Assembly (NCBI GenBank): GCA_902560675.1
Contig: CACEMP010000010.1
Span: 1 to 47,777, forward strand
DNA: 47,777 bases
Source of the DNA: an uncultured Alphaproteobacteria bacterium
GTDB taxonomy: Bacteria > Pseudomonadota > Alphaproteobacteria > HIMB59 > GCA-002718135
Direction of reading: 5' to 3'
Both the position numbers and the translations under genes were made by a program. Below are positions 7,119 to 16,429 of the stretch, in pieces (the stretch's first letter is position 1; each line of letters opens with the position of its first letter). The notes below the pieces were generated by a model. The model saw only the letters and a program-made list of their open reading frames with translations, made no database searches and was not told the origin of the DNA.

Positions 7119-9872
7119 TTATGCACTGCAAGTTTCGCAATCTTCTGGCTCATTGTTTTGATTGATAGTGGTATTTATATAAGCATCTTTAGCTGCTTTT
7201 TCTGATGAAACTGTAACTTTTACAGCATCAACAGCTGATCTACTTCTTAAATAATACATTCCTGTTTTAAGACCTTTTTTCCATGCATACATATGCATTG
7301 AATTTACTTTTCCAAATGTAGGTGTTGAAAGCCAAAGATTCATTGATTGAGTTTGATCAATAAATGGAGCTCTATCTGCGGACATGTCTATTACAGTTTT
7401 CTGAGACACTTCCCAAACTGTTTTATAAATTTCCTTAAGTTCGGTTGGAACTTCATTTATGTTTTCAACAGATCCATTTTCTAAAATTATTTTGTCTCTC
7501 ATTTCTTTATTCCACAACCCTCTATTAGAGAGTTCATTCACTAAATATCTATTTACGAGTAGAAACTCACCAGAAAGCGTTTGTCTTTTATATATGTTAG
7601 AGGTTTGTATTTGGAATGTTTCAGTATTGCCCAATATAATACCTGTTGACGCAGTTGGCATACAAGCTGTAGTTAATGAATTTCTTACTCCATACTTTTT
7701 TATTTTATTTCTAAGTTTATTCCAATCCCATTTTGATGATGGATTAACATTCCAGAGATCAAATTGAAACTTACCTTCTGAAATAGGCGAATTTTTAAAA
7801 GTTTCATAAGCTCCTTTTTCTTTTGCTAACTCACATGAAGCTTCTAAAGCGCCAAAGTAAATTGTTTCAAAAATTAGTTTATTTATTTCTTTAGCCTCCT
7901 CAGATTCATAGGCTATTCCTAATTTAAAGTAAACATCTGCTAGACCCTGTATTCCTAAACCTATTGGTCTATGTTTATTGTTTGATCTTTCCGTTTTATT
8001 GGTTGGATAAAAATTAATATCAATTACTTCATCTAAATTTTTTGTAGCTAACTTGGCAGTTTCATAAAGAGCGTCATAGTCATATATTAGTTTTTTATCA
8101 GATTTTTTTACAAATTTTGGCAGAGCTATGGAGGCTAAATTACATACAGATGTCTCATTCTTATCAGAATATTCAACTATTTCTGCACAAAGATTAGATG
8201 ATTTAATAACACCAATGTTTTTTTGGTTAGACTTATTATTAATAGAATCTTTGTAAAGCATATAAGGTTGTCCAGTTTCTATTTGCGCCTCTATAATTTT
8301 AGACATTAAATCTCTTGCCTTAATTTTTTCTAAATGCTTCATTTCATCTTCATACTTTGTGTAAAGTTTTTCAAACTCATTTCCATATACATCTGATAGG
8401 CCTGGACATTCATGTTCACTCATAAGTGTCCATTCTTCGTCATTTTCTACTCTTTTCATGAATAAATCTGGTATCCATAAGGCATAAAATAAATCTCTTG
8501 CTCTGAATTCTTCGGCACCTGTGTTTTTTCTAAGTTCTAGAAATTTTTCAATGTCTGCATGCCAAGGCTCTAAGTAAACAGCAAAAGACCCTTTTCTTTT
8601 GCCTCCACCTTGATCTACTGATTTAGCAGTCTCATTAAAAATTTTAAGAAATGGAATGAGGCCATTAGATTTTCCATTTGTTGATTTTATCCTACTTCCA
8701 CTACCTCTAATATTGTGAGCGTGCATCCCAATGCCGCCTGCAGTTTTAGATATTAAAGCACAATCTTTTATAGTATTAAATATACCTTCTATAGAATCAT
8801 CTTCCATTCCAATTAAAAAACAGGATGATAGTTGCTGCATCTTTAATCCGCTATTGAACAATGTTGGAGTAGCATGTGTATACATACCACTTGATAAACT
8901 ATTATAAGTTTCTTTTATTTTATCTAAATTAAACTTTCTACCAGTTACTGTTAAAGCTACTCTCATCCATAAGTCTTGAGGTCTTTCGATAGTTTTATTA
9001 TCAAACTTTAATAAATAAGCTCTGATTAGTGTTGTAAGAGCAAAATAATCGAAAGTATAATCTTTATCATAATCAATAACTGACTCTATTAAGTCAGCAT
9101 TATCCATCACTTTTTTGTAATAATCTTCTCTAAGTAAACCATCATCATATAAGTTTTTTGTTGCTATTATGAAACCTGGAGTTTCTTTATGTAGAGAATT
9201 GACTTTTATCCTCGCAGCTAGGTAAGAATAATCAGGATGTTCCACTGTTAGAGCAGCTGCTGTTTCAGCAAGATAAGTATCAATCTCAATGGAACTAATG
9301 TCACTATATAATCCTGGAACAGATTTTTGGACAACAACAATAGGATCAATATTTAAACCAGTTGATAAAACAGAAACTCTGTTTGTAATTTTATCAAGTG
9401 AAATTGGTTCTTTACTTCCATCTCTTTTAGTTACCATCATCGACGAAGCTTTCTCCCCAACTTGTTCTTTTAATTTTTTAGTGTGATATCTAGATGCTGC
9501 TCGCTGCTCTCTATATAAAACATATGCCCTAGCTACTTTATGATGTTCATCTCTCATAAGTGCTAATTCCACTTGGTCTTGTATATCTTCTATATGAATC
9601 ATGTCACCATCAGCAATTCTTCTAGTGAGTGCAGAGACAACCTTATGAGTTAAAGCTTCTACAGTTTTATGAATTCCATCTTGCTGTTCTTTTTCTTTAT
9701 TTTTATCATTTCTAATTTTTGTTTGAGCTAAGAAAGCTTTCTTAATAGCGTTTGATATTTTATCTGATTTAAAAGGAGTAATCGCTCCATCACGACGCAC
9801 AACACTTAATGTTAAAATATTTACACTTTTTGATTCTGAAATTTTTGCTGATACCTGTAGATTGTCTGCCAT
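7119..9872 (-). CDS. nrdA: Ribonucleoside-diphosphate reductase class Ia, alpha subunit, with two ATP-cones
   Basis: A 917-residue R1 subunit that reduces ribonucleoside diphosphates. The N-terminus has two ATP-cone-like regions: one at about residues 20-130 (VVRRDGAITPFKSDKI) and another at about 145-235 (VTKRDGSKEPISLDKI). The second matches the single cone at the start of E. coli NrdA, so the first is an extra allosteric module and explains the greater length (E. coli about 761). The catalytic core shows LSSCFLIGME, NLCAEI and CNLASIAL, and the C-terminus ends with the redox-shuttle cysteines C912 and C915 (DCETCSA), which exchange with glutaredoxin. It is first in a nrdA-nrdB-grx operon, preceded by a putative NrdR box. 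Confidence 0.97.
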   Translation of the reverse strand: MADNLQVSAKISESKSVNILTLSVVRRDGAITPFKSDKISNAIKKAFLAQTKIRNDKNKEKEQQDGIHKTVEALTHKVVSALTRRIADGDMIHIEDIQDQVELALMRDEHHKVARAYVLYREQRAASRYHTKKLKEQVGEKASSMMVTKRDGSKEPISLDKITNRVSVLSTGLNIDPIVVVQKSVPGLYSDISSIEIDTYLAETAAALTVEHPDYSYLAARIKVNSLHKETPGFIIATKNLYDDGLLREDYYKKVMDNADLIESVIDYDKDYTFDYFALTTLIRAYLLKFDNKTIERPQDLWMRVALTVTGRKFNLDKIKETYNSLSSGMYTHATPTLFNSGLKMQQLSSCFLIGMEDDSIEGIFNTIKDCALISKTAGGIGMHAHNIRGSGSRIKSTNGKSNGLIPFLKIFNETAKSVDQGGGKRKGSFAVYLEPWHADIEKFLELRKNTGAEEFRARDLFYALWIPDLFMKRVENDEEWTLMSEHECPGLSDVYGNEFEKLYTKYEDEMKHLEKIKARDLMSKIIEAQIETGQPYMLYKDSINNKSNQKNIGVIKSSNLCAEIVEYSDKNETSVCNLASIALPKFVKKSDKKLIYDYDALYETAKLATKNLDEVIDINFYPTNKTERSNNKHRPIGLGIQGLADVYFKLGIAYESEEAKEINKLIFETIYFGALEASCELAKEKGAYETFKNSPISEGKFQFDLWNVNPSSKWDWNKLRNKIKKYGVRNSLTTACMPTASTGIILGNTETFQIQTSNIYKRQTLSGEFLLVNRYLVNELSNRGLWNKEMRDKIILENGSVENINEVPTELKEIYKTVWEVSQKTVIDMSADRAPFIDQTQSMNLWLSTPTFGKVNSMHMYAWKKGLKTGMYYLRSRSAVDAVKVTVSSEKAAKDAYINTTINQNNEPEDCETCSA

Positions 9873-9909
9873 TTATATTTTATCCATTTTTAAAAATTAT
9901 TGTCGAAAA

Positions 9910-9925
9910 ACACAATATGTAGTGC
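9910..9925. promoter_or_regulatory. Putative NrdR box upstream of nrdA
   Basis: The 16-mer acacaatatgtagtgc agrees with the NrdR box consensus (acaCwAtATaTwGtgt) at 14 of 16 positions. It lies 38-53 bp before the nrdA ATG. A second, weak half-matching 16-mer at 9941-9956 (atacaacatttgctta) is exactly 31 bp away, the spacing of about three helix turns seen for tandem NrdR boxes. NrdR represses ribonucleotide reductase genes when dATP is high. The first box overlaps a possible -10 element. Confidence 0.75.
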
Positions 9926-9941
9926 CGCCGAAAAGGGACAA
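9912..9941 (-). promoter_or_regulatory. Candidate nrdA promoter overlapped by the NrdR box
   Basis: Reading the minus strand, TTGTCC (9941-9936) and TATTGT (9917-9912) are separated by 18 bp, a plausible sigma-70-type -35/-10 pair. The -10 falls inside the best NrdR box, as expected for repression by occlusion. An alternative is TTGACA (10008-10003) with TATGTT (9986-9981) and a 16-bp spacer, farther upstream. Neither is proven. Confidence 0.4.
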
Positions 9942-10119
9942 TACAACATTTGCTTAATATCGCAATAAGAACAAAATAAGAACATAAATATTTTTTTTTT
10001 CTTGTCAATCTATTACTAAATTTAAATTTTATAGATGCAAACAAGTTATTGAAATAATTACATTTACTTATCAACTTAAGTCACAATTTATTAAATTTAA
10101 TACACGTGTCATTTTTGCT

Positions 10120-10148
10120 TTGAACTTAAATATGCCATAAATTATTAA
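10120..10148 (+). promoter_or_regulatory. Candidate chvI promoter with very short leader
   Basis: TTGAAC (10120-10125) and TATTAA (10143-10148) are 17 bp apart. A start of transcription about 7 nt downstream would leave a leader of only about 5 nt before the chvI ATG at 10160, so the mRNA may be nearly leaderless; no Shine-Dalgarno is present. The 8-bp palindrome acacgtgt at 10102-10109 lies just upstream. This is a by-eye match only. Confidence 0.35.
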
Positions 10149-10159
10149 TAATAAGAGAC

Positions 10160-10873
10160 ATGCCTACTATTGCCCTAGTTGATGATGAACAGTCGATTCT
10201 AACATCTGTATCTCTATCTCTTGAAAGCGAGGGATTTAATGTTGATACTTTTTTGAATGGTATCGATGCATTAAAGGCATTAGAGAGCAAAGAATATGAT
10301 CTCGGCTTGTTTGATATAAAAATGCCAAAAATGGATGGAAATGAATTACTTTCTAAGGTTAGAGCTAGTAAAATAGAAAAATTAAAAGACTTGCCAATTA
10401 TTTTTTTAACCTCAAAAGATCATGAGCAAGATGAAATTATTGGTTTAAGAATGGGAGCATCTGATTATATTACCAAACCGTTTTCGCAGAAATTACTAAA
10501 CGAAAGAATAAGGACTGTATTGAGAATACATGCAAACAGAATAGGTAAAACAGAAAATATTATCGAAAACAAAAATAAATTCATTAGAGGTGATTTAATT
10601 CTTGATGAAGAAAAACAATTATGTTTTTGGAAAAAAATTGAGATTGAACTTACAGTTGCTGAATTTAATTTAATTAAATCACTTGCTCAATATCCAGGTG
10701 TTGTTAAAGATAGAAATCAATTAATGGATGCCATGTATGGAGACTCCATATATGTTGATGATAGAACTATTGATAGTCATGTAAAAAGGTTAAGAAAAAA
10801 ATTTAGATCATATGATAAAAATTTTGACCAAATAAGAACTAGATACGGTTCTGGATATTCTTGGCGTGATTAA
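10160..10873 (+). CDS. chvI: OmpR-family response regulator ChvI
   Basis: A 237-residue regulator with a receiver domain (D8-D9-E10, phosphoacceptor D52 in LFDIKMP, LTSKDHE, ITKPFS) and a C-terminal winged helix (about residues 140-237) ending DDRTIDSHVKRLRKKF and RTRYGSGYSW, the OmpR/PhoB DNA-binding pattern. Together with the following kinase it matches the alphaproteobacterial ChvI/ChvG (ExoS) pair, which responds to acid and envelope stress and, in Rhizobiales and Caulobacter, controls exopolysaccharide and outer-membrane genes. The ATG is immediately preceded by agagac, not a good ribosome site. The stop overlaps the GTG of chvG by 8 bp. It is divergent from nrdA across a 287-bp intergenic region. 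Confidence 0.88.
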   Translation: MPTIALVDDEQSILTSVSLSLESEGFNVDTFLNGIDALKALESKEYDLGLFDIKMPKMDGNELLSKVRASKIEKLKDLPIIFLTSKDHEQDEIIGLRMGASDYITKPFSQKLLNERIRTVLRIHANRIGKTENIIENKNKFIRGDLILDEEKQLCFWKKIEIELTVAEFNLIKSLAQYPGVVKDRNQLMDAMYGDSIYVDDRTIDSHVKRLRKKFRSYDKNFDQIRTRYGSGYSWRD

Positions 10874-12563
10874 TTTTAGATTTTTTTCCTTATCAAACTA
10901 CTCACTTACAAATCAACTTTTGTTTATAAACTTTTTTGCTGCTTTTATTGGTTTAGTTATCTTTTTATTAATAAATCTATATTTAATTTCATCAGATATT
11001 ACTATTGATAAAAAGATTGAAAATACAAAAGATAAATTACAATCTACAACAATTTTTTTAGAAAATAATTCTATTGCAAGAATTCCACTATTTAAAAATT
11101 GTAGAATTAATAATTTGATAAATGAAAATTGTGAATTTGAAAATTTTAATGATGAAATTAAATTATCATCTTTAGAATTAGAGCCAACAAGTGCACAAGA
11201 ATATATAATTCAAAATTTTTTAAACACAGATTCTGAAATCAAAATTAGTATTTATAATAATAATATGATAGAAATTATTAATTCCAGTACATTATATTTA
11301 GGTAATAAAAGTGCTACAGATATAAAAGTTATTGAAATTACTGAAAATATAAAAAATCAACAAAAACCATTAGAAATTTATCGAAATAATTATATCAACT
11401 TTTTTAACATTTTCTATTCTAAGCTTATTAGACAGAAATACATTCATGATATTGTAAAAAAAAAAAATAATATTAAAATTTTCAAAGATACAAATAAAAA
11501 AAGAAGATTAATAAGTTATAAATTCATAGATGAAGAGGATAACATTATTCATCTATCTTCAGCACCTATTATAAAAAATAATAAAGTATTTGGTATTGTA
11601 ATAGCCTCTCTATTAATAGAAGAAAAAAATAATAGTTTAGGTTTAACATCATTTATACTTTTTAATTTTTTTATTTTATCTATTTTTGTAACAATTTTTT
11701 TATCTCTTTTTTACATAAGAGATTTAATTACTTCATTACAGCAATTAACCAAACTAACTTTAATTGAAAGGCAAAAAATCAATACTAAATCTGATTTAAT
11801 TTATCCAATTAGAAAAGATGAGATTGGAATATTATCAAATGAAATACAAAAGATGTCTGATGATTTAAAATTGCAAATTAATCAACTAGAAAAATTTACT
11901 ACTGATGTCGCACATGAATTAAAAAACCCTTTAACAGCTATTAAATCATCTAGTGAACTTTTATTAAAGAAAAATATCAGTGAAGAAAATAAATTTAAAG
12001 TTTTAAAAAATTTTAATAAAGAAGTTGATAGAATGAATAGACTAATCTCAGATATTTCAAATTTTTCAAAGATTATTTCAGAAATTGAGAATGAAAAATT
12101 TGAATTAATCGAATTAAATAAATATTTTGAAAATTTTATAAAAATTTATTTTATAAATTCAAAAAATATAAATTTAATTCTAGATAAAGCAGATGTAAAT
12201 TTAGATGTATTGATAAATAAAGATAAATTTACTCAAGTTCTGATTAATTTAGTAGAAAATAGTATTTCTATGTCTGAAGACAACACTAGTATTTTAATAA
12301 ATATAGATAAAAACAATCAACATTTTGCTCAAATAAAAGTTTATGATCAGGGTAAAGGGATTAATTTCGATCACAAGAATAAGATTTTTAATCGATTTTA
12401 TACAGATAGAGATATAGATAGAGAAAAACATTCTGGATTAGGTCTAGCTATATCTAGAGAAATTTTAAAATCCTTTAATGGTTCAATAGAATTAACAAAA
12501 AGTGACAATTTAGACTTTTGTGGTGCTTGTTTTATTATTGAATTACCTTTAGAAACGTCATAA
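10866..12563 (+). CDS. chvG: Sensor histidine kinase ChvG/ExoS
   Basis: A 565-residue membrane kinase. One membrane helix lies near residues 18-41 and a second near 260-284, enclosing a periplasmic sensor domain of about 215 residues. A HAMP region follows, then the dimerisation H-box [15 protein letters not shown] with phospho-histidine H350, N-box LVENSIS, G1 DQGKGI and G2 HSGLGLAIS. The [10 protein letters not shown] form is typical of ChvG. The start is GTG at 10866, inside the chvI gene; the frame gives the expected cytoplasmic N-terminus (about 17 residues) before the first helix. The sensor loop is rich in Asn, Lys and Ile and diverged beyond recognition by eye. In Rhizobiales hprK-EIIA-ptsH follow chvG; here ahcY follows after only 22 bp. 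Confidence 0.87.
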   Translation: MINFRFFSLSNYSLTNQLLFINFFAAFIGLVIFLLINLYLISSDITIDKKIENTKDKLQSTTIFLENNSIARIPLFKNCRINNLINENCEFENFNDEIKLSSLELEPTSAQEYIIQNFLNTDSEIKISIYNNNMIEIINSSTLYLGNKSATDIKVIEITENIKNQQKPLEIYRNNYINFFNIFYSKLIRQKYIHDIVKKKNNIKIFKDTNKKRRLISYKFIDEEDNIIHLSSAPIIKNNKVFGIVIASLLIEEKNNSLGLTSFILFNFFILSIFVTIFLSLFYIRDLITSLQQLTKLTLIERQKINTKSDLIYPIRKDEIGILSNEIQKMSDDLKLQINQLEKFTTDVAHELKNPLTAIKSSSELLLKKNISEENKFKVLKNFNKEVDRMNRLISDISNFSKIISEIENEKFELIELNKYFENFIKIYFINSKNINLILDKADVNLDVLINKDKFTQVLINLVENSISMSEDNTSILINIDKNNQHFAQIKVYDQGKGINFDHKNKIFNRFYTDRDIDREKHSGLGLAISREILKSFNGSIELTKSDNLDFCGACFIIELPLETS

Positions 12564-12585
12564 TAAATTTCAGACAAGGAATATA

Positions 12586-13875
12586 ATGAGTGAAGATTAT
12601 AAAGTTAAAGATATAAGTTTAGCAGATTTTGGTAATAAAGAAATAGCTATTGCTGAGACAGAAATGCCTGGATTAATGGCAATTAGAGAAGAATATGGAA
12701 ACACTAAGCCACTTGATGGCGCAAGAATAGTTGGCTGTTTGCATATGACAATTCAAACAGCCGTTCTAATCGAGACATTAGTCTATCTTGGAGCAACTGT
12801 AAGATGGAGCTCCTGTAATATATTTTCAACTCAAGATCATGCGGCAGCCGCAATAGCAGCGAAGGGTATTCCAGTATTTGCTTGGAAAGGTCAGACTGAA
12901 GATGAATTTTGGTGGTGTATAGAAAAAACTCTAGAAGGTCCAAATGGATGGCAACCAAATATGATTTTAGATGATGGAGGAGATGCAACAAAAATTATTC
13001 ATGAAAAATATCCAAAAATGCTTGATGACATTTTAGGCTTATCTGAAGAAACAACCACTGGAGTCCATCGTTTAAAAGAAATGGAAAAAAAAGGTTTACT
13101 TAAAGTACCAGCAATTAATGTAAATGATTCTGTTACTAAATCTAAATTTGATAATTTATATGGCTGTAAAGAAAGTCTTGTAGATGGAATTAGAAGAGGT
13201 ACAGATGTAATGATGGCTGGTAAAGTTGCAGTAGTTGCCGGTTATGGAGATGTTGGCAAAGGTTCAGCTGCAAGTTTAAGAGGTGCTGGAGCAAGAGTTT
13301 GTGTAACTGAAATTGATCCAATTAATGCATTACAAGCTGCAATGGAAGGTTATGAAGTAGTTACAATGGATGATGCATGTGAATACGGGGATATCTTTGT
13401 TACGGCAACTGGAAATTTAGATGTTATTACTCAAGATCATATGAGAAAAATGAGAGATCGTGCTATTGTTTGTAATATTGGTCATTTTGATAACGAAATA
13501 CAAACTGAAGCACTTCAAAACTATAAATCTGATGAAATTAAACCACAAGTTAGAGAAGTTGAATTTCCAGATGGCAAAAAAATATTGTTACTATCAGAAG
13601 GTAGGCTTGTAAATTTAGGAAATGCAACTGGTCATCCAAGTTTTGTTATGAGTGCATCATTTACAAATCAAGTTTTGGCCCAAATAGAGTTGTGGAATAA
13701 TTCAAAGAACTACGAAAATAAAGTTTATGTTTTGCCTAAACATTTAGATGAAAAAGTAGCATCATTGCATTTAAAGAAGGTTGGAGCAAAACTTACTGAA
13801 TTAACAGATAAACAAGCAGAGTATATCGGTGTTAGTAAGAATGGTCCATTTAAAGACAATACATATAGATATTAG
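12586..13875 (+). CDS. ahcY: S-adenosylhomocysteine hydrolase
   Basis: A 429-residue enzyme splitting S-adenosylhomocysteine to adenosine and homocysteine, which removes the inhibitory product of SAM-dependent methylation. The NAD-binding loop [15 protein letters not shown] starts near residue 219. Other family segments are [42 protein letters not shown] and the C-terminal [14 protein letters not shown]...[10 protein letters not shown], with the terminal Lys/Tyr region that completes the neighbouring subunit's site. Length and ends are normal. AAGGAA lies about 7 nt before the ATG. It is followed by metK after 8 bp, so the SAM cycle's recycling and synthesis steps are made together. No SAM or SAH riboswitch fits in the 22-bp gap upstream. 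Confidence 0.98.
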   Translation: MSEDYKVKDISLADFGNKEIAIAETEMPGLMAIREEYGNTKPLDGARIVGCLHMTIQTAVLIETLVYLGATVRWSSCNIFSTQDHAAAAIAAKGIPVFAWKGQTEDEFWWCIEKTLEGPNGWQPNMILDDGGDATKIIHEKYPKMLDDILGLSEETTTGVHRLKEMEKKGLLKVPAINVNDSVTKSKFDNLYGCKESLVDGIRRGTDVMMAGKVAVVAGYGDVGKGSAASLRGAGARVCVTEIDPINALQAAMEGYEVVTMDDACEYGDIFVTATGNLDVITQDHMRKMRDRAIVCNIGHFDNEIQTEALQNYKSDEIKPQVREVEFPDGKKILLLSEGRLVNLGNATGHPSFVMSASFTNQVLAQIELWNNSKNYENKVYVLPKHLDEKVASLHLKKVGAKLTELTDKQAEYIGVSKNGPFKDNTYRY

Positions 13876-13883
13876 GAGTTAAA

Positions 13884-15053
13884 ATGAGCAGATCTTATTT
13901 ATTTACAAGTGAATCAGTTTCTGAAGGTCATCCAGACAAAGTTTGTGATAGAATTTCGGATATGGTAGTTGATACTTATTTATCATCAGGAGATCCACAA
14001 ACCCGTGTTGCTTGTGAAACACTTACCACTACTAATAAAGTAGTTTTAGCTGGAGAAGTAAGAGGACCTTCAATTTCTAAAGACCAAATCATCTCCCAGG
14101 TAAGAGATTGTATTAAAGATATTGGATATGAACAAGATGGTTTTCATTGGAAAAATTGTGATGTTGATAGTTTCCTTCATGAACAATCATCCGACATTGC
14201 GATGGGTGTTGACTCAGGAAGTAATAAAGATGAGGGTGCAGGAGACCAAGGAATTATGTTTGGTTTTGCATGCAAGGATACTGAAACTCTTATGCCTGCC
14301 CCAATTCATTACTCGCATCAAATATTATATAAAATGGCTCAAGCAAGAAAAGATGGATCAGCTAGTGGTTTAGAACCAGATTCAAAGAGCCAAGTAACAA
14401 TGCTTTACGAAAATGGCAAACCTACTAAAGTTACATCCTTGGTAATTTCCTCTCAACATAAAGAAGGCCTATCACCCGCTGATGTAAAAGAAATAGTTAA
14501 GCCTTATGTTTATGAATGTATACCTAATGAACTATTAGAAGGATTAAAAGATGAAGAATTTTATGTTAATCCAACAGGAAATTTTGTAATTGGCGGACCT
14601 GATGGAGACTCAGGTCTAACAGGTAGAAAAATTATAGTTGATACATATGGAGGTGCCGCACCTCACGGAGGAGGAGCGTTTTCAGGAAAAGATCCATCTA
14701 AAGTAGATAGATCAGCAGCTTATGCAGCAAGATATTTAGCCAAAAATATTGTTGCAGCTGACCTTGCGGATCAATGTACAATTCAATTATCATACGCAAT
14801 TGGTGTGTCTAAACCTCTTTCAGTTTACATAAATACTAATGGCACAAACAAAGTAGATGAACAGAAAATAGAAAAATCTGTTCAAGATTTGTTTGACCTT
14901 AGTCCAAGAGGAATAAGAGAACATTTAAAATTAACTAATCCTATTTATGTTCCTACTTCTGCATACGGTCATTTTGGTAGAGAACCTAGTGACAATGGAC
15001 ATTTTAGTTGGGAAAAAACAGATTTAGTTGATGCTCTTAAAGGAATAGCATAA
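13884..15053 (+). CDS. metK: S-adenosylmethionine synthetase
   Basis: A 389-residue methionine adenosyltransferase that makes SAM from methionine and ATP. The N-terminal ATP/methionine motif is [16 protein letters not shown] (G15-H16-P17-D18); further hallmarks are [10 protein letters not shown], the glycine-rich [24 protein letters not shown] loop with metal and phosphate contacts, and the C-terminal YGHFGR. Full length. A clear Shine-Dalgarno AGGAG (13874-13878) sits 5 nt before the ATG and overlaps the ahcY stop, so the pair is one operon. The TTG start of tsaE follows 6 bp after the stop. Confidence 0.98.
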   Translation: MSRSYLFTSESVSEGHPDKVCDRISDMVVDTYLSSGDPQTRVACETLTTTNKVVLAGEVRGPSISKDQIISQVRDCIKDIGYEQDGFHWKNCDVDSFLHEQSSDIAMGVDSGSNKDEGAGDQGIMFGFACKDTETLMPAPIHYSHQILYKMAQARKDGSASGLEPDSKSQVTMLYENGKPTKVTSLVISSQHKEGLSPADVKEIVKPYVYECIPNELLEGLKDEEFYVNPTGNFVIGGPDGDSGLTGRKIIVDTYGGAAPHGGGAFSGKDPSKVDRSAAYAARYLAKNIVAADLADQCTIQLSYAIGVSKPLSVYINTNGTNKVDEQKIEKSVQDLFDLSPRGIREHLKLTNPIYVPTSAYGHFGREPSDNGHFSWEKTDLVDALKGIA

Positions 15054-15059
15054 TTCAAT

Positions 15060-15503
15060 TTGTTCAATCTTGAGAATCACATTGCAGATATCTCAGAAAT
15101 AGAAAAAATAGCTCTAAAAATTTGTAAAGCTATTAGTGTTGGTGATATTATAATGTTACAAGGAGAGTTGGGTGTTGGTAAAACTACTCTTTCTAGATCT
15201 ATTATAAATAATCTTCATTTATTAAATGGATCTCAGAGACCTGACTCTATAAATAGTCCAACATATCCAATTTTGTTAACCTATGATTTAACTATTTATC
15301 AAATTTACCATTATGATTTTTATAGAGTTAAAACTATAAAAGAATTAGATGATCTGGATTTTTTTGAAAATACGAAAAATAATATCACTCTAATTGAGTG
15401 GCCTGAACTATTAATTGATTCTTCTTTTGATAGTAAATATTATTTGATTAATATAGATTTTCAAAAAGAAAATAAAAGAATTATAAATATTAAATACATC
15501 TAA
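15060..15503 (+). CDS. tsaE: tRNA threonylcarbamoyladenosine biosynthesis ATPase TsaE
   Basis: A 147-residue ATPase needed for the t6A37 modification of ANN-decoding tRNAs, working with TsaB and TsaD. The P-loop is GELGVGKTT (35-43). SPTYPILLTYD and LIEWPELL match the family's switch and Walker-B-like segments, and YHYDFYRV matches its conserved HxDxYR motif. The start is TTG at 15060; the only nearby in-frame ATG lies just before the P-loop and would remove the N-terminal strand, so TTG (or another non-ATG codon) must be used. No clear ribosome site. It begins the tsaE-amgK-murU order common in Alphaproteobacteria. Confidence 0.93.
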   Translation: MFNLENHIADISEIEKIALKICKAISVGDIIMLQGELGVGKTTLSRSIINNLHLLNGSQRPDSINSPTYPILLTYDLTIYQIYHYDFYRVKTIKELDDLDFFENTKNNITLIEWPELLIDSSFDSKYYLINIDFQKENKRIINIKYI

Positions 15504-15510
15504 TATAATT

Positions 15511-16425
15511 ATGATCATATCTTTTCAAAATTTAGATCAAATAAAAGGAGGATTATCAAAAAAAAAAATTTTCAGACAAACTCAAGGGAAATTTAATAAA
15601 ATATTAGTTGATTTTTCTCAATGTGAAAATGATTTTGAGAACTTTCTTTTTGTTTATGATATCTTAAAAAAAATTAATATTTCAATACCTAAAATATACG
15701 AAGTTTATTCAAGTAAAAAAATAATCGTGATGCAGGATTTTGGACAAAATTCTTTTGATAAAATTAATAGAGAAGAACAAATATATGAATTATTAAAGTT
15801 AGCAGTAGATAATTTAATTGTAATACAAAATTCTATAAGCAATACTTATTTAACTAATTTAAAAAAATATAATTTTAATGAATTAAAAAAAGAAATAAGT
15901 GAATTTGTTGATTACTATATTCCATATAAAAAAATAACTGATTTTCCACTAATTGATTATTATGATATTTGGGAAAATATTTTTAAAAGTCAAAATTTTG
16001 ATTTTAATTCTTTTGTGCATAAAGATTATGAATTTATTAATTTAATCTTAATAAATGATAATAAACATCATTTAAGATGTGGTATTATTGATTTTCAAAG
16101 TGCTTTTATTGGCTTCAAAGGATGGGATCTTTTTTCAATTCTTGAAAATCCCAGATTAGATTTTCCAAGAAAATTCAACGAAGAATTAATAAAATATTTT
16201 TATGATAATACTCATTTTTCCATAGATTATAATACTTTTCTTGAGCAATATCATATTTTAAATTTAGTTAGGCAGACTAGATTAATTGGAAGATGGACTA
16301 AATTATTTAATTTAGGAAATGAAAAATATATAAAATATCTAATTCCTACTAAAAAAAGAATTACTTATTGTCTTTCTAATATTAAAGAAAATAATTTAAA
16401 AAAAATATATGAAAAATATTTGTAA
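15511..16425 (+). CDS. amgK: N-acetylmuramate/N-acetylglucosamine anomeric kinase AmgK
   Basis: A 304-residue aminoglycoside-phosphotransferase-fold kinase. The Brenner motif is H170-K-D172-YEFI-N177 and the metal-binding aspartate is D194 in IIDFQSAFIG, followed by WDLFSILENPR, which is the form seen in AmgK proteins. With the neighbouring MurU it converts recovered MurNAc to UDP-MurNAc, a peptidoglycan recycling shortcut that bypasses fosfomycin-sensitive synthesis. The gene lies 7 bp after tsaE and 4 bp before murU. Very AT-rich, with many Lys/Asn/Ile residues. The family is sure; the sugar specificity is inferred from the tsaE-amgK-murU context. Confidence 0.87.
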   Translation: MIISFQNLDQIKGGLSKKKIFRQTQGKFNKILVDFSQCENDFENFLFVYDILKKINISIPKIYEVYSSKKIIVMQDFGQNSFDKINREEQIYELLKLAVDNLIVIQNSISNTYLTNLKKYNFNELKKEISEFVDYYIPYKKITDFPLIDYYDIWENIFKSQNFDFNSFVHKDYEFINLILINDNKHHLRCGIIDFQSAFIGFKGWDLFSILENPRLDFPRKFNEELIKYFYDNTHFSIDYNTFLEQYHILNLVRQTRLIGRWTKLFNLGNEKYIKYLIPTKKRITYCLSNIKENNLKKIYEKYL

Positions 16426-16429
16426 ATAG

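Noticed and set aside
9880-10074. 64-codon minus-strand ORF in the nrdA-chvI intergenic region
   Set aside because: It overlaps the NrdR box and candidate promoters, has no ribosome site and no family resemblance; it is likely a chance frame.
10067-10079. Possible DnaA box near ttatcaact upstream of nrdA
   Set aside because: It deviates from TTATNCACA at key positions and stands alone, so there is no support for DnaA control or an origin.
12540-12600. SAM or SAH riboswitch before ahcY-metK
   Set aside because: Only 22 bp separate chvG and ahcY and 8 bp separate ahcY and metK; there is no room for a known riboswitch fold.
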